DNA of 39,056 bases from Bacteroidia bacterium (GTDB taxonomy: Bacteria; Bacteroidota; Bacteroidia; Bacteroidales; VadinHA17): contig JAPLDY010000071.1 of the NCBI GenBank assembly GCA_026391595.1, forward strand, positions 1 through 39,056, given 5' to 3'. Both the position numbers and the translations under genes were made by a program. The notes beneath the pieces are model-generated. The model did no database searches. It was not told the origin of the DNA and worked only from the letters and a program-made list of their open reading frames with translations. Shown piece by piece: positions 32,345 through 39,056 of the stretch. Every line of letters starts with the position of its first letter. Within the stretch, counting starts at the first letter, position 1.

Positions 32345-33766
32345 ATGAACCTACAAGATTTCTTATTGATGCGCCAGGAACTGCTGCTGACACTTGCGGC
32401 AATAATAGTCCTGGCTGCAGAAATATTCTGGAACCCTGCAAAAAAGAAGTCGGTAATATTTTTTGCCATAATCATATTTTCGTTAGTAACAGCTGCAGGC
32501 ATGATCCCATCTGAGGATGGTTATCTTTTCGGAGGGATGTATATATCAACCGGGCTGATGAGATTAATGAAGAACATTCTTGATATCGGAGTGCTGATTA
32601 TTCTGGTCCAGTCGTATACATGGCTGATGAAACCTGAAAACGAGGAGCGGATAAGCGAGTATTTTATTCTGATCTTCACTACTCTGGTTGGGATGGATTT
32701 TATGATCTCTTCCGGTCATTTCCTGATGTTCTATCTTGGTCTGGAGCTTGCCACGATCCCGGTAGCAGCACTTGCGGCATTTGAACGCTATAAGAACAAG
32801 TCGGCCGAGGCTGGTATAAAGCTTATACTGATTTCATCATTATCGTCAGGTGTCCTTTTATTTGGAATATCGATGATCTACGGGACTTCAGGGTTATTAT
32901 ATTTTTATGATCTTTCGAAGGTATTTGCAGGAGGCAGCCTTCAGATACTTGGCTTCATATTTTTCTTTGCAGGGATGGCTTTCAAGATCTCGATCGTACC
33001 TTTCCATCTCTGGACCGCCGATGTCTATGAAGGTGCACCTGTCAATATAACATCTTTTCTATCAGTCATTTCCAAAGGAGCTGCTCTTTTCATTTTCATT
33101 ATCGTCCTGTATACAGTATTTCCGGTTATCATCGAATCGTGGCAAAAAACGATTCTTGTTACTTCCATACTCACAATGACGATAGGTAACCTCTTTGCCA
33201 TCCGCCAGCAGAATATCAAGCGTTTTCTCGCCTTCTCTTCAATCTCACAGGCAGGTTATATACTGCTTGGCATAATCGGAGCAAACCAGGCTGGTATGAC
33301 ATCGGTGGTATATTACATGATAGTCTACATATTTTCAAATCTTGGAGCATTCGGAGTTATAACAGCCATTTCGAACGCAACAGGGAAAGAGAATATCGAT
33401 GATTACAACGGTTTGTATCAAACGAATCCCAAGCTGAGCCTGACAATGACTCTGGCGTTATTTTCTCTGGCAGGCATTCCGCCGGTAGCAGGTTTTTTCG
33501 GTAAGTTCTTCCTGTTCGCTGCGGCTGCCGAAAAGGGATTCTATTTCCTTGTTCTGATAGCTGTACTCAATACCATCATTTCCTTGTATTACTACCTGCT
33601 TGTAGTTAAGGCAATGTTCATTAACAAAAATGAGAACCCTGTCATGAAATTTAAAAGTGATATACCTACCCGTTTTGGACTAATGATCTGTGTTTTAGGT
33701 ATATTTCTTACAGGATTTGCAAGTATCATCTATGAGTACATCAAGAATTTAAGTTTTGGAATTTAA
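32345..33766 (+). CDS. nuoN: Complex I subunit N (NuoN), antiporter-like
   Basis: Third proton-pumping subunit and last gene of the operon. 473 aa, about 14 helices. The key glutamate is E134 in FYLGLELATIPVAALAAFER; the pumping lysines lie in GMAFKISIVPFHLWTADVYE and in the RQQNIKRFLAFSSISQAGYI stretch. NuoN is the most divergent of the three antiporter-like subunits, and this one keeps PVNITSFLSVISKGAALFIF and LALFSLAGIPPVAGFFGKFF. It converges with aroE across a 60-base gap, in which I see no clear terminator. Confidence 0.95.
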   Translation: MNLQDFLLMRQELLLTLAAIIVLAAEIFWNPAKKKSVIFFAIIIFSLVTAAGMIPSEDGYLFGGMYISTGLMRLMKNILDIGVLIILVQSYTWLMKPENEERISEYFILIFTTLVGMDFMISSGHFLMFYLGLELATIPVAALAAFERYKNKSAEAGIKLILISSLSSGVLLFGISMIYGTSGLLYFYDLSKVFAGGSLQILGFIFFFAGMAFKISIVPFHLWTADVYEGAPVNITSFLSVISKGAALFIFIIVLYTVFPVIIESWQKTILVTSILTMTIGNLFAIRQQNIKRFLAFSSISQAGYILLGIIGANQAGMTSVVYYMIVYIFSNLGAFGVITAISNATGKENIDDYNGLYQTNPKLSLTMTLALFSLAGIPPVAGFFGKFFLFAAAAEKGFYFLVLIAVLNTIISLYYYLLVVKAMFINKNENPVMKFKSDIPTRFGLMICVLGIFLTGFASIIYEYIKNLSFGI

Positions 33767-33826
33767 GATGCTAAGGTCATTCCAGGTAATCACTTAAAGC
33801 GCGTTGGGATGCACCGGAGAACAAAA

Positions 33827-34579
33827 TCATAATTCATTTTCATTCCAGATCTCCCAGGAACTATCAGCCTGGGAGCGGAACATCTTCATTCCGGTGATTA
33901 TTTTACACCCTCTCTCCTTCCCTATTTTAAGAAATGCCGTCATCTCTGGATTGTACACCAGGTCAAACAGAATATGTTTGCTGCTCAGAAGGGAATAGTC
34001 AAGATCAGGTTTTGAATCAAGATCCGGGAACATTCCCAGAGGTGTTGTATTTACTATCAGGGTAATGTTTGCCAGAATTTCGGGACCAATGTCCCTGTAG
34101 CTAAGAACTCCTTTCCTGGCTGTCCGGGATACCATGATTGCTTCGCATCCCATTTTTCTGATTGTCCAGATGACAGCCTTGCTACCTCCACCTGTTCCAA
34201 GGATAAGCGCTTTATAGCCTTTCCCCCGTGAGCATGGAACCAGTGAATCCTTTATTCCGTTTACATCGCTGTTATGTGCTGAGATATATGTTTTACCATT
34301 TTCCCTTTTGATCCTGAGCACATTAGCTGCACCGATCTCATCCACAACGTCTTCAGTGATATTGACATATTTAAGGATTTCTTCCTTGTAAGGGATAGTG
34401 ACGTTGAGTCCGCAGAGGTCAGGATTATTTCTTAGCAGGTCAGGGAATTCCTTAATTGACTTTATCGGAAAATTCTCGTAAGAGCAATCTGTAATTTTCT
34501 CACGGATAAATTTATCTGTAAAATATTTCTGTGAGAAAGAGTGCCCAAGAGGATAACCGATAAGACCGAATTTTTTCAT
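33827..34579 (-). CDS. aroE: Shikimate dehydrogenase
   Basis: NADPH-dependent reduction of 3-dehydroshikimate to shikimate in aromatic amino acid synthesis. The substrate site is intact: FGLIGYPLGHSFSQKYF (4-20) with the two serine contacts, catalytic K65 in LNVTIPYKEEI and D105 in SAHNSDVNGI. The cofactor loop GTGGGSKAV (128-136) and VSRT point to NADP. Later motifs are INTTPLGMFP-like (VNTTPLGMFPDL) and DLVYNPEMTAFL. The usual ending with a conserved Gln is present as FRSQADSSWEIW. 250 aa, slightly short for the family. It is last in a minus-strand series after the TPR protein and phosphosulfolactate synthase genes. Confidence 0.94.
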   Translation of the reverse strand: MKKFGLIGYPLGHSFSQKYFTDKFIREKITDCSYENFPIKSIKEFPDLLRNNPDLCGLNVTIPYKEEILKYVNITEDVVDEIGAANVLRIKRENGKTYISAHNSDVNGIKDSLVPCSRGKGYKALILGTGGGSKAVIWTIRKMGCEAIMVSRTARKGVLSYRDIGPEILANITLIVNTTPLGMFPDLDSKPDLDYSLLSSKHILFDLVYNPEMTAFLKIGKERGCKIITGMKMFRSQADSSWEIWNENEL

Positions 34580-34622
34580 AGCAGGAAGCTGGGTAACACA
34601 CCTCGAATACCTGCGGGAACAA

Positions 34623-35396
34623 TCACTTCTTCAGATCATCAGGAAGGAACTGGAAGAAAGTGTCACCGCGCAGGCCAAGGCGCAGAGACTCCAGCGGTAT
34701 GATCTCAGAAGGAGCAATATTTCCAAGGTTTACGTTTGCACCGAAATGCTTTATGAACCAGGCTTGCTGAGATTTCATAGGAGCTTCCCAGATGACATTT
34801 TCAAGTTTGACATGCTCAGAGATGGCGCTTATTATATTGTTATTTATTGAGCCATCTTCGTTATATATACCTGTTGTTCCTGATTCCCTGGCTTCGGCTA
34901 TAACCTTTACTGAGCCGGCATCCAGTTCTGATTTCATCATAGCAACCCACTGGTCAGGTGTATATATGACCTCTTTCTTCTTCGATCCCACTTCGGATAT
35001 TACAGTATGATGCCTGGCCAATTTATGTATATATTCAAGCTTTTTCTCAGGTTCAATATCATATGAGCCGTCTGATACCTCCACAAGATCGACCTTATAT
35101 TTATCAATGAATTTTACAAACTCCCTGAACATATTCCTTATAATGAATGCTTCAAACAACGTACCGCCGAAATACGGAATTACGCCTGCTTTCTTATAAA
35201 TGGATATTTTCTTGCTGAAGCCGGGAGTTATCAGTGAAGTACCGAATCCAAGCTTTACAAAATCGGTGTATTTGCTTCCGACAGACATGAAGTCTTCAGC
35301 TTCTCTGATGCTAAGACCTTTATCCATAACCATTGTAAGTCCTGAATTCCTGGGTTTTCCGGGACGTTTGGGCAAAAAAGGAAGTACTTTTTTCAT
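34623..35396 (-). CDS. comA: Phosphosulfolactate synthase (ComA family)
   Basis: Adds sulfite to phosphoenolpyruvate, giving (2R)-phospho-3-sulfolactate. 257 aa, a TIM barrel. Family motifs: TMVMDKGLSIREAEDFM near 21-37, YTDFVKLGFGTSLI, VIPYFGGTLFEAFI, VDLVEVSDGSYDI, VISEVGSKKKE, VKVIAEARESGTTGIY, ENVIWEAPMKSQQAWFI and NLGNIAPSEIIPLESLRLGL. These match the archaeal coenzyme M enzyme and its Bacillus homologue YitD closely enough for a firm family call. In Bacteroidota the end product is not settled: sulfolactate, or cysteate for sulfonolipids, are possible. ComB- and ComC-like partners are not in the window. Lies between a TPR gene and aroE. Confidence 0.9.
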   Translation of the reverse strand: MKKVLPFLPKRPGKPRNSGLTMVMDKGLSIREAEDFMSVGSKYTDFVKLGFGTSLITPGFSKKISIYKKAGVIPYFGGTLFEAFIIRNMFREFVKFIDKYKVDLVEVSDGSYDIEPEKKLEYIHKLARHHTVISEVGSKKKEVIYTPDQWVAMMKSELDAGSVKVIAEARESGTTGIYNEDGSINNNIISAISEHVKLENVIWEAPMKSQQAWFIKHFGANVNLGNIAPSEIIPLESLRLGLRGDTFFQFLPDDLKK

Positions 35397-35424
35397 AATA
35401 TTGTAAGGTATGAAGAATTTACTC

Positions 35425-36840
35425 TCAGATCAGGTTAATCTTTTTAAGAATCCTGATTATCTTTTTTGAAAGGACCTGATGCGGGAAGAACTCCCTGAAA
35501 TCATTGTACAGATCTTTATCCATTTCAATTGCTGCCGAGAAATGCTTGTAAGCCTTATCGGGATTACCTGACTGAAGATAGAATGAAGCCAGCAGATAGT
35601 TAATTCCCGGGACATCTCCCGCAACTTTGTAAGCATGCTCCAGATAAGGGATAGCTCTTGAAGTAAGATCTTCCTTACGGATTATCTTGCCGAGGTCGAG
35701 CCATACATCATCATAATAGGGATCAAGTTTCAGGGCTTCCCTGAAGCATGATAGTGAATTTTTGATCTCGTTTTTGACGTAATGGGCTTTGCCAAGGAGA
35801 TACCAGTATTCAGGATTCTCATCATCAAGCCTGACGGCTTTTCTGAAGAAAATAATGCTATCATCTGGATTGCCTGTATTGAGCTCAATTACTCCAAGTC
35901 CGAACCATGGATCGGCATACTCAGGAGCGAGTTCGATTGCATCCTGGTAATATTTTTTTGCAAGTGCAACATCACCGGTTCTCTCATAACATTCAGCCAG
36001 ATAATTCATTGCTTCGAAGCTGTCAGGCTCATTCTCAAGATATTCATGATAGACAGGAATTGCCTCTGCACTTCGATCCATATTACTCAGGATATTGCCT
36101 TTATTAAAGAGGGCGAATGTATTCTGTGAATTTACAGCAAGTGCATAGTCATAAGCTTCCAGTGCTTTTTCAGACAGATCCAGCTTATTGTAAATTATTC
36201 CGAGGTTATACCAGGCGCTGTCGGAAAAAGGATCCTCCTCAAGATATTTCATGTAGAATTCGATGCTGTTTTCAAAATCCTCGGCTTTTTCGTAAGCATA
36301 AGCGAGGTCGTACAGATGTGCCTTGAATTCGGGTTCCTTTACGATAAGTCTCAGCAGATATGGTATCAGGTGTTCATAATAATTCAGGTTCTGCAAAACT
36401 GAAACGATTGAAAAAAGTATATTAGCCGTTTCATCCGAATCGAGAGTCAGGGCAAAATCGAACATTTTTCTGGCGCCCTGAATATCGCCAAGCATTCCCA
36501 ATGCAGTTCCCTTGGCGATATAAATATCATGGTTTCCCGGTTCAATATTCTCCAGACTCTTTAATATTTTGAGTGCTTCAACTGCACGGCCTTTATCGAG
36601 CATTACCCTGGCCTTCCGCAACTGGATTGATACGGAATTGGGATGCTGTTTTGTTGCAAGCGCTGCAGCTTCATAAGCTTTAGCCGGATTATTGCTTTCA
36701 ATGTAAAAATCTATGATTGATTCAAATTCAATTACATCAAAGAAATAATTTTCATTATTTCTTTTCATCCTTTCGAATTTCTGAACGGCCTGCTTCACTT
36801 CCTCTTCCCAGGAGGATCCGTACTTTTCCTCTTCCATCAC
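35425..36840 (-). CDS. Cytoplasmic tetratricopeptide-repeat protein
   Basis: 471 aa without signal peptide or membrane segment, built almost wholly of TPR units; clear ones include SAWYNLGIIYNKLDLSEKAL, TFALFNKGNILSNMDRSAEA and DPWFGLGVIELNTGNPDDSI, each about 34 residues apart. The ends are acidic at the N-terminus (MMEEEKYGSSWEEE) and basic at the C-terminus (VLSKKIIRILKKINLI). TPR solenoids bind peptides or proteins; no partner can be named. It precedes comA by 28 bases and so is the first gene of a TPR-comA-aroE unit. From memory this neighbourhood recurs in other Bacteroidota. Start may be either of two adjacent ATGs. A TACTTTTG on the minus strand at 36856-36863 is a likely promoter. 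Confidence 0.85.
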   Translation of the reverse strand: MMEEEKYGSSWEEEVKQAVQKFERMKRNNENYFFDVIEFESIIDFYIESNNPAKAYEAAALATKQHPNSVSIQLRKARVMLDKGRAVEALKILKSLENIEPGNHDIYIAKGTALGMLGDIQGARKMFDFALTLDSDETANILFSIVSVLQNLNYYEHLIPYLLRLIVKEPEFKAHLYDLAYAYEKAEDFENSIEFYMKYLEEDPFSDSAWYNLGIIYNKLDLSEKALEAYDYALAVNSQNTFALFNKGNILSNMDRSAEAIPVYHEYLENEPDSFEAMNYLAECYERTGDVALAKKYYQDAIELAPEYADPWFGLGVIELNTGNPDDSIIFFRKAVRLDDENPEYWYLLGKAHYVKNEIKNSLSCFREALKLDPYYDDVWLDLGKIIRKEDLTSRAIPYLEHAYKVAGDVPGINYLLASFYLQSGNPDKAYKHFSAAIEMDKDLYNDFREFFPHQVLSKKIIRILKKINLI

Positions 36841-36855
36841 ATATTCGCTATTTCA

Positions 36856-36863
36856 CAAAAGTA
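36856..36863 (-). promoter_or_regulatory. Candidate -7 element of the TPR-comA-aroE unit
   Basis: The minus strand reads TACTTTTG, matching TAnnTTTG, 15 bases upstream of the TPR start codon. No -33 TTG at the usual distance. Confidence 0.45.
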
Positions 36864-37094
36864 ATACTAATTTTTACAAGGTTATTTGGGGGGTAATCCA
36901 ATTATCAACAATCAAGTAATTTTTTAAACATCTGTATTTCAAATTGATACATGTGCAAATCATTTTTTTCTGTTTTTTTTAATGCCCAAACGCAACCTCA
37001 CGGGCAAAATATCCATCTTCTCATTATAATAGCAGTTTTAATTACCCTATACCCAAATTTACCCTAGAATTAACCTAAATTCTACCTCAGAAAG

Positions 37095-37116
37095 ACCGGG
37101 CACCCACCCGGTTTTT
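37095..37116 (+). terminator. Terminator-like hairpin in a gene-free region
   Basis: ACCGGG at 37095-37100 pairs with CCCGGT at 37107-37112 around CACCCA, and a run of five T follows directly. It points along the plus strand although no annotated plus-strand gene lies upstream within 3 kb, so it may end a small RNA or act as an attenuator. Confidence 0.5.
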
Positions 37117-37135
37117 CATTTGATACTATTTTTAA

Positions 37136-37143
37136 TATCTTTG
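37136..37143 (+). promoter_or_regulatory. -7 element of the PD40 lipoprotein gene
   Basis: TATCTTTG is a perfect TAnnTTTG, 28 bases before the ATG at 37172. A weak TTTT at 37112-37115 lies 20 bases upstream. The terminator-like T-run overlaps this -33 position. Confidence 0.55.
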
Positions 37144-37171
37144 CGTTAATACCTTTTTTCAACTGCATACC

Positions 37172-38176
37172 ATGAAGAAATTATCTTTAAAAACAGGCAT
37201 TAATCTCATGTCCTGCATGTTAATTATTTCACTTTGTTTTACATCATGCAAAAAGGACGAGAATCCGATTAAATTCCCAAAAGGTACAGTACCGGATACA
37301 GCAGCTATTGCTCTTTCAGATCTTAATTCGGCTTATGATGATTATAATCTTAATCTATATGATAATATAGGTATTCTTTTTTCGAGCAACAGGGCCAGCT
37401 CCGGAGGGCAGTTTGACCTGGTTCCGGCTGTGATCTCCTTTATATGGGATCAAACCACCGGTGTACTCAGATTTCCTTCAGAAATTTCATCCGATGCATT
37501 CCTTAATGCGTTGGCAACAAAGGCTAATACTTCACGTAATGATTTCGGACCATACAGCTTTTTCAGCACTATTGACGGGTACGAATATCTTCTTCTATCA
37601 TCCCAGAATAGTGCAGGAGATCTGGATTTCTTTTATTTAAAGAATTATCCGAGAATCAGCTCTGATCTTCCGGTCATTACGGGTCCTTTCCCGGCAACTC
37701 TTCTTAATACAACAAGGGATGATGCATATATCAGCTTCGATACAAACCAGGATACTGCATATTACTCTTCTGACATCAGCGGAAATTTTGATATTTATCT
37801 GAAGCAGAGACCTGCAGAAACAGATATATCTGCCTGGCTGGGGGGAAGCTATTCCGCCGGCACACCGATTGACAGCCTCAACAGCTCGAGCAACGACAAA
37901 TGTCCATTCGCGTACAAAAAAATTATGGTCTTCGCATCCAACCGTCCAGGAGGTTTCGGCGGTTTTGATCTATATTACGCTATCAACAGGCACGGCAAAT
38001 GGAGCACTGCAGAAAATCTGGGCCCGGATATTAATACGGCTTATGATGAATACAGACCAATAATCGGGAATCTGCGCGATTATACCAACTCCCTGCTGAT
38101 GTTCTCATCAAACCGGCCGGGTGGTAAAGGAGGATTCGACCTATATTTCAGAGGAGTAACTATTTCTACAGAATAA
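37172..38176 (+). CDS. PD40 (WD40-like beta-propeller) repeat lipoprotein
   Basis: 334 aa. A lipoprotein signal with the acylated cysteine at 26 (IISLCFTSCKKDE) directs it to the envelope. Three typical PD40 motifs are visible: GILFSSNRASSGGQFDL near residues 67-83, MVFASNRPGGFGGFDLYYA near 251-269 and LMFSSNRPGGKGGFDLYFR close to the C-terminus; a fourth, degenerate one (AYYSSDISGNFDIYLK) lies near 195-210. Such propellers are common in TolB and in outer-membrane OmpA-type proteins of this phylum. No OmpA-like domain follows, so this is a stand-alone propeller of unknown role. It ends 8 bases from the convergent folD stop. Confidence 0.82.
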   Translation: MKKLSLKTGINLMSCMLIISLCFTSCKKDENPIKFPKGTVPDTAAIALSDLNSAYDDYNLNLYDNIGILFSSNRASSGGQFDLVPAVISFIWDQTTGVLRFPSEISSDAFLNALATKANTSRNDFGPYSFFSTIDGYEYLLLSSQNSAGDLDFFYLKNYPRISSDLPVITGPFPATLLNTTRDDAYISFDTNQDTAYYSSDISGNFDIYLKQRPAETDISAWLGGSYSAGTPIDSLNSSSNDKCPFAYKKIMVFASNRPGGFGGFDLYYAINRHGKWSTAENLGPDINTAYDEYRPIIGNLRDYTNSLLMFSSNRPGGKGGFDLYFRGVTISTE

Positions 38177-38184
38177 CTCTGAGA

Positions 38185-39056
38185 TCATCGCTTGCTTTTA
38201 GCAGCAATAAGCGTATTTCTAAGAAGTGAAACCCTTGTCATTGGGCCCACCCCGCCCGGTACGGGTGTTATGTATGAGCATTTCGGAGCCACATTTCCGA
38301 AATCGACATCTCCGGCAAGCTTAAATCCTGTTTTTGTTCCGGGAGCGCTTACGCGTGTGGTACCAACATCGATAACAACGGCGCCCTCTTTGACCATATC
38401 AGCCTTCACAAAGCCGGGAGATCCAATGGCGGCTATGATGATGTCTGCTTCTCTTACAATATTGCTGATATTTTTTGTACGGCTGTGAACCACCGTCACT
38501 GTAGCATCTGTTCCTTTCTGTGAGAGCAGGATGCTAACCGGCCTACCCACAATATTGCTCCTCCCGATCACAACACAGTTTTTTCCAGAAGTGGCAATCT
38601 CATATCTTTTAATAAGCTCCATTATTCCATAGGGAGTAGCCGGGAGGAACCCATTCAATCCGAGGATCATTTTCCCAAGGTTGACCGGGTGAAATCCATC
38701 GGCATCCTTTGAGGGGTCTATCGATTCTATGACTCTGTTTTCGGAGATATGATCCGGCAAAGGCAGCTGTACTATAAAGCCGTCGATATCTTCGTTATTA
38801 TTAAACTCAGAAATCTTATCTAAAAGAACCTTTTCAGGTATTTCTTTTTCAAATCTGACAAGTGTAGACCGGAAGCCGACTTCCGCGCAATCTTTGACTT
38901 TATTGGAGACATAAGTCTGACTTGAGGGATTATCCCCCACCAGAATAGCGGCCAGATGAGGAACCTTTAATCCCCTGCCAAGCATCTTTTTCACTTCATC
39001 AGCAATCTCATGCTTAATGTCGGATGCTGTCTTTTTACCGTCGATGATCGTGTACA
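38185..39056 (-). CDS. folD: Methylenetetrahydrofolate dehydrogenase/cyclohydrolase (5' end cut by window)
   Basis: Bifunctional enzyme interconverting 5,10-methylene-, 5,10-methenyl- and 10-formyl-tetrahydrofolate. The frame is open to the right edge and reads [20 protein letters not shown], the known N-terminus; the last two bases are TG on the coding strand, so the ATG probably lacks only its A, giving MYTIIDGKK. Motifs: [16 protein letters not shown] with the catalytic lysine, [30 protein letters not shown], the NADP loop [14 protein letters not shown] and [19 protein letters not shown] at the C-terminus. About 290 aa. Starting at the internal GTG (38994) would delete the conserved N-terminus. 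Confidence 0.95.
   Translation of the reverse strand, partial: YTIIDGKKTASDIKHEIADEVKKMLGRGLKVPHLAAILVGDNPSSQTYVSNKVKDCAEVGFRSTLVRFEKEIPEKVLLDKISEFNNNEDIDGFIVQLPLPDHISENRVIESIDPSKDADGFHPVNLGKMILGLNGFLPATPYGIMELIKRYEIATSGKNCVVIGRSNIVGRPVSILLSQKGTDATVTVVHSRTKNISNIVREADIIIAAIGSPGFVKADMVKEGAVVIDVGTTRVSAPGTKTGFKLAGDVDFGNVAPKCSYITPVPGGVGPMTRVSLLRNTLIAAKSKR

Larger units (their letters stand above)
36841..37171. other. Divergent intergenic region with promoters, hairpins and ACCC-rich repeats
   Basis: No gene is apparent in these 331 bases. Minus-strand TACTTTTG at 36856-36863 is a perfect -7 for the TPR gene. TGCCC and GGGCA near 36984-37007 form a 5-bp stem with a 14-base loop. From about 37038 to 37087 the motif ACCC or ACCT recurs every 8-12 bases. 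ACCGGG-CACCCA-CCCGGT followed by T5 (37095-37116) is terminator-like. TATCTTTG at 37136-37143 is a perfect -7 for the downstream lipoprotein gene. Confidence 0.5.

Noticed and set aside
38992-38994. Internal GTG as start of folD
   Set aside because: The conserved FolD N-terminus ([12 protein letters not shown]) is encoded upstream in the same frame to the window edge.

Overview
The window comes from a Gram-negative member of the Bacteroidota, most likely a Bacteroidales or Marinilabiliales-type lineage. Several independent signs agree. Spacers carry the Bacteroidota -7 promoter element TAnnTTTG, and start codons have no clear Shine-Dalgarno sequences. The TonB N-terminus, the paired long ExbD proteins and the long QueA are of the type found in this phylum. 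There is an 11-subunit respiratory complex I without NuoE, NuoF and NuoG, and kdsA implies lipopolysaccharide. I see no insertion sequence, prophage, CRISPR array, tRNA or rRNA. The single RNA gene is RNase P RNA.

Layout. 1-4500: the 3' end of a FAD/Fe-S oxidoreductase, then on the minus strand an omega-amidase (yafV), an unrecognised membrane-anchored protein and a lipoprotein gamma-glutamyltransferase. 4600-9560: plus-strand housekeeping genes (rarA, kdsA, a LolA-like secreted protein, queA), with rnpB on the minus strand between the last two. 9650-16580: a TonB energisation cluster. It holds a small membrane protein, a PstS-like lipoprotein and a large TPR protein, then exbB-exbD-exbD-tonB under its own promoter, closed by a strong terminator. 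16700-22820: a minus-strand galactose-type operon reading MFS transporter, galK, galM, second MFS transporter, threonine aldolase. 22940-33770: truA and then the complete nuoABCDHIJKLMN operon. 33830-36840: minus-strand TPR protein, phosphosulfolactate synthase and aroE. 37170-39056: a PD40-repeat lipoprotein and a 5'-truncated folD.

How the genes work together. The nuo operon encodes the membrane arm and the quinone-reducing Q module of complex I but no NADH-oxidising N module, so the electron donor is probably ferredoxin or another carrier. The proton-motive force it helps build would drive the ExbB/ExbD/TonB complex, which powers outer-membrane uptake. The gal operon has kinase, mutarotase and two sugar/proton symporters but neither galT nor galE, so the Leloir pathway must be completed elsewhere.

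The most unusual non-coding pattern is a set of short, exactly periodic, degenerate tandem arrays confined to spacers: period 7 at three sites, and periods 8, 9 and 10 at one site each. The longest is eleven 7-mers in the probable 5' leader of queA. GC-rich palindromes occur in two other spacers. The best candidate for an undescribed functional unit is the TonB cluster with its PstS-like lipoprotein and TPR protein.
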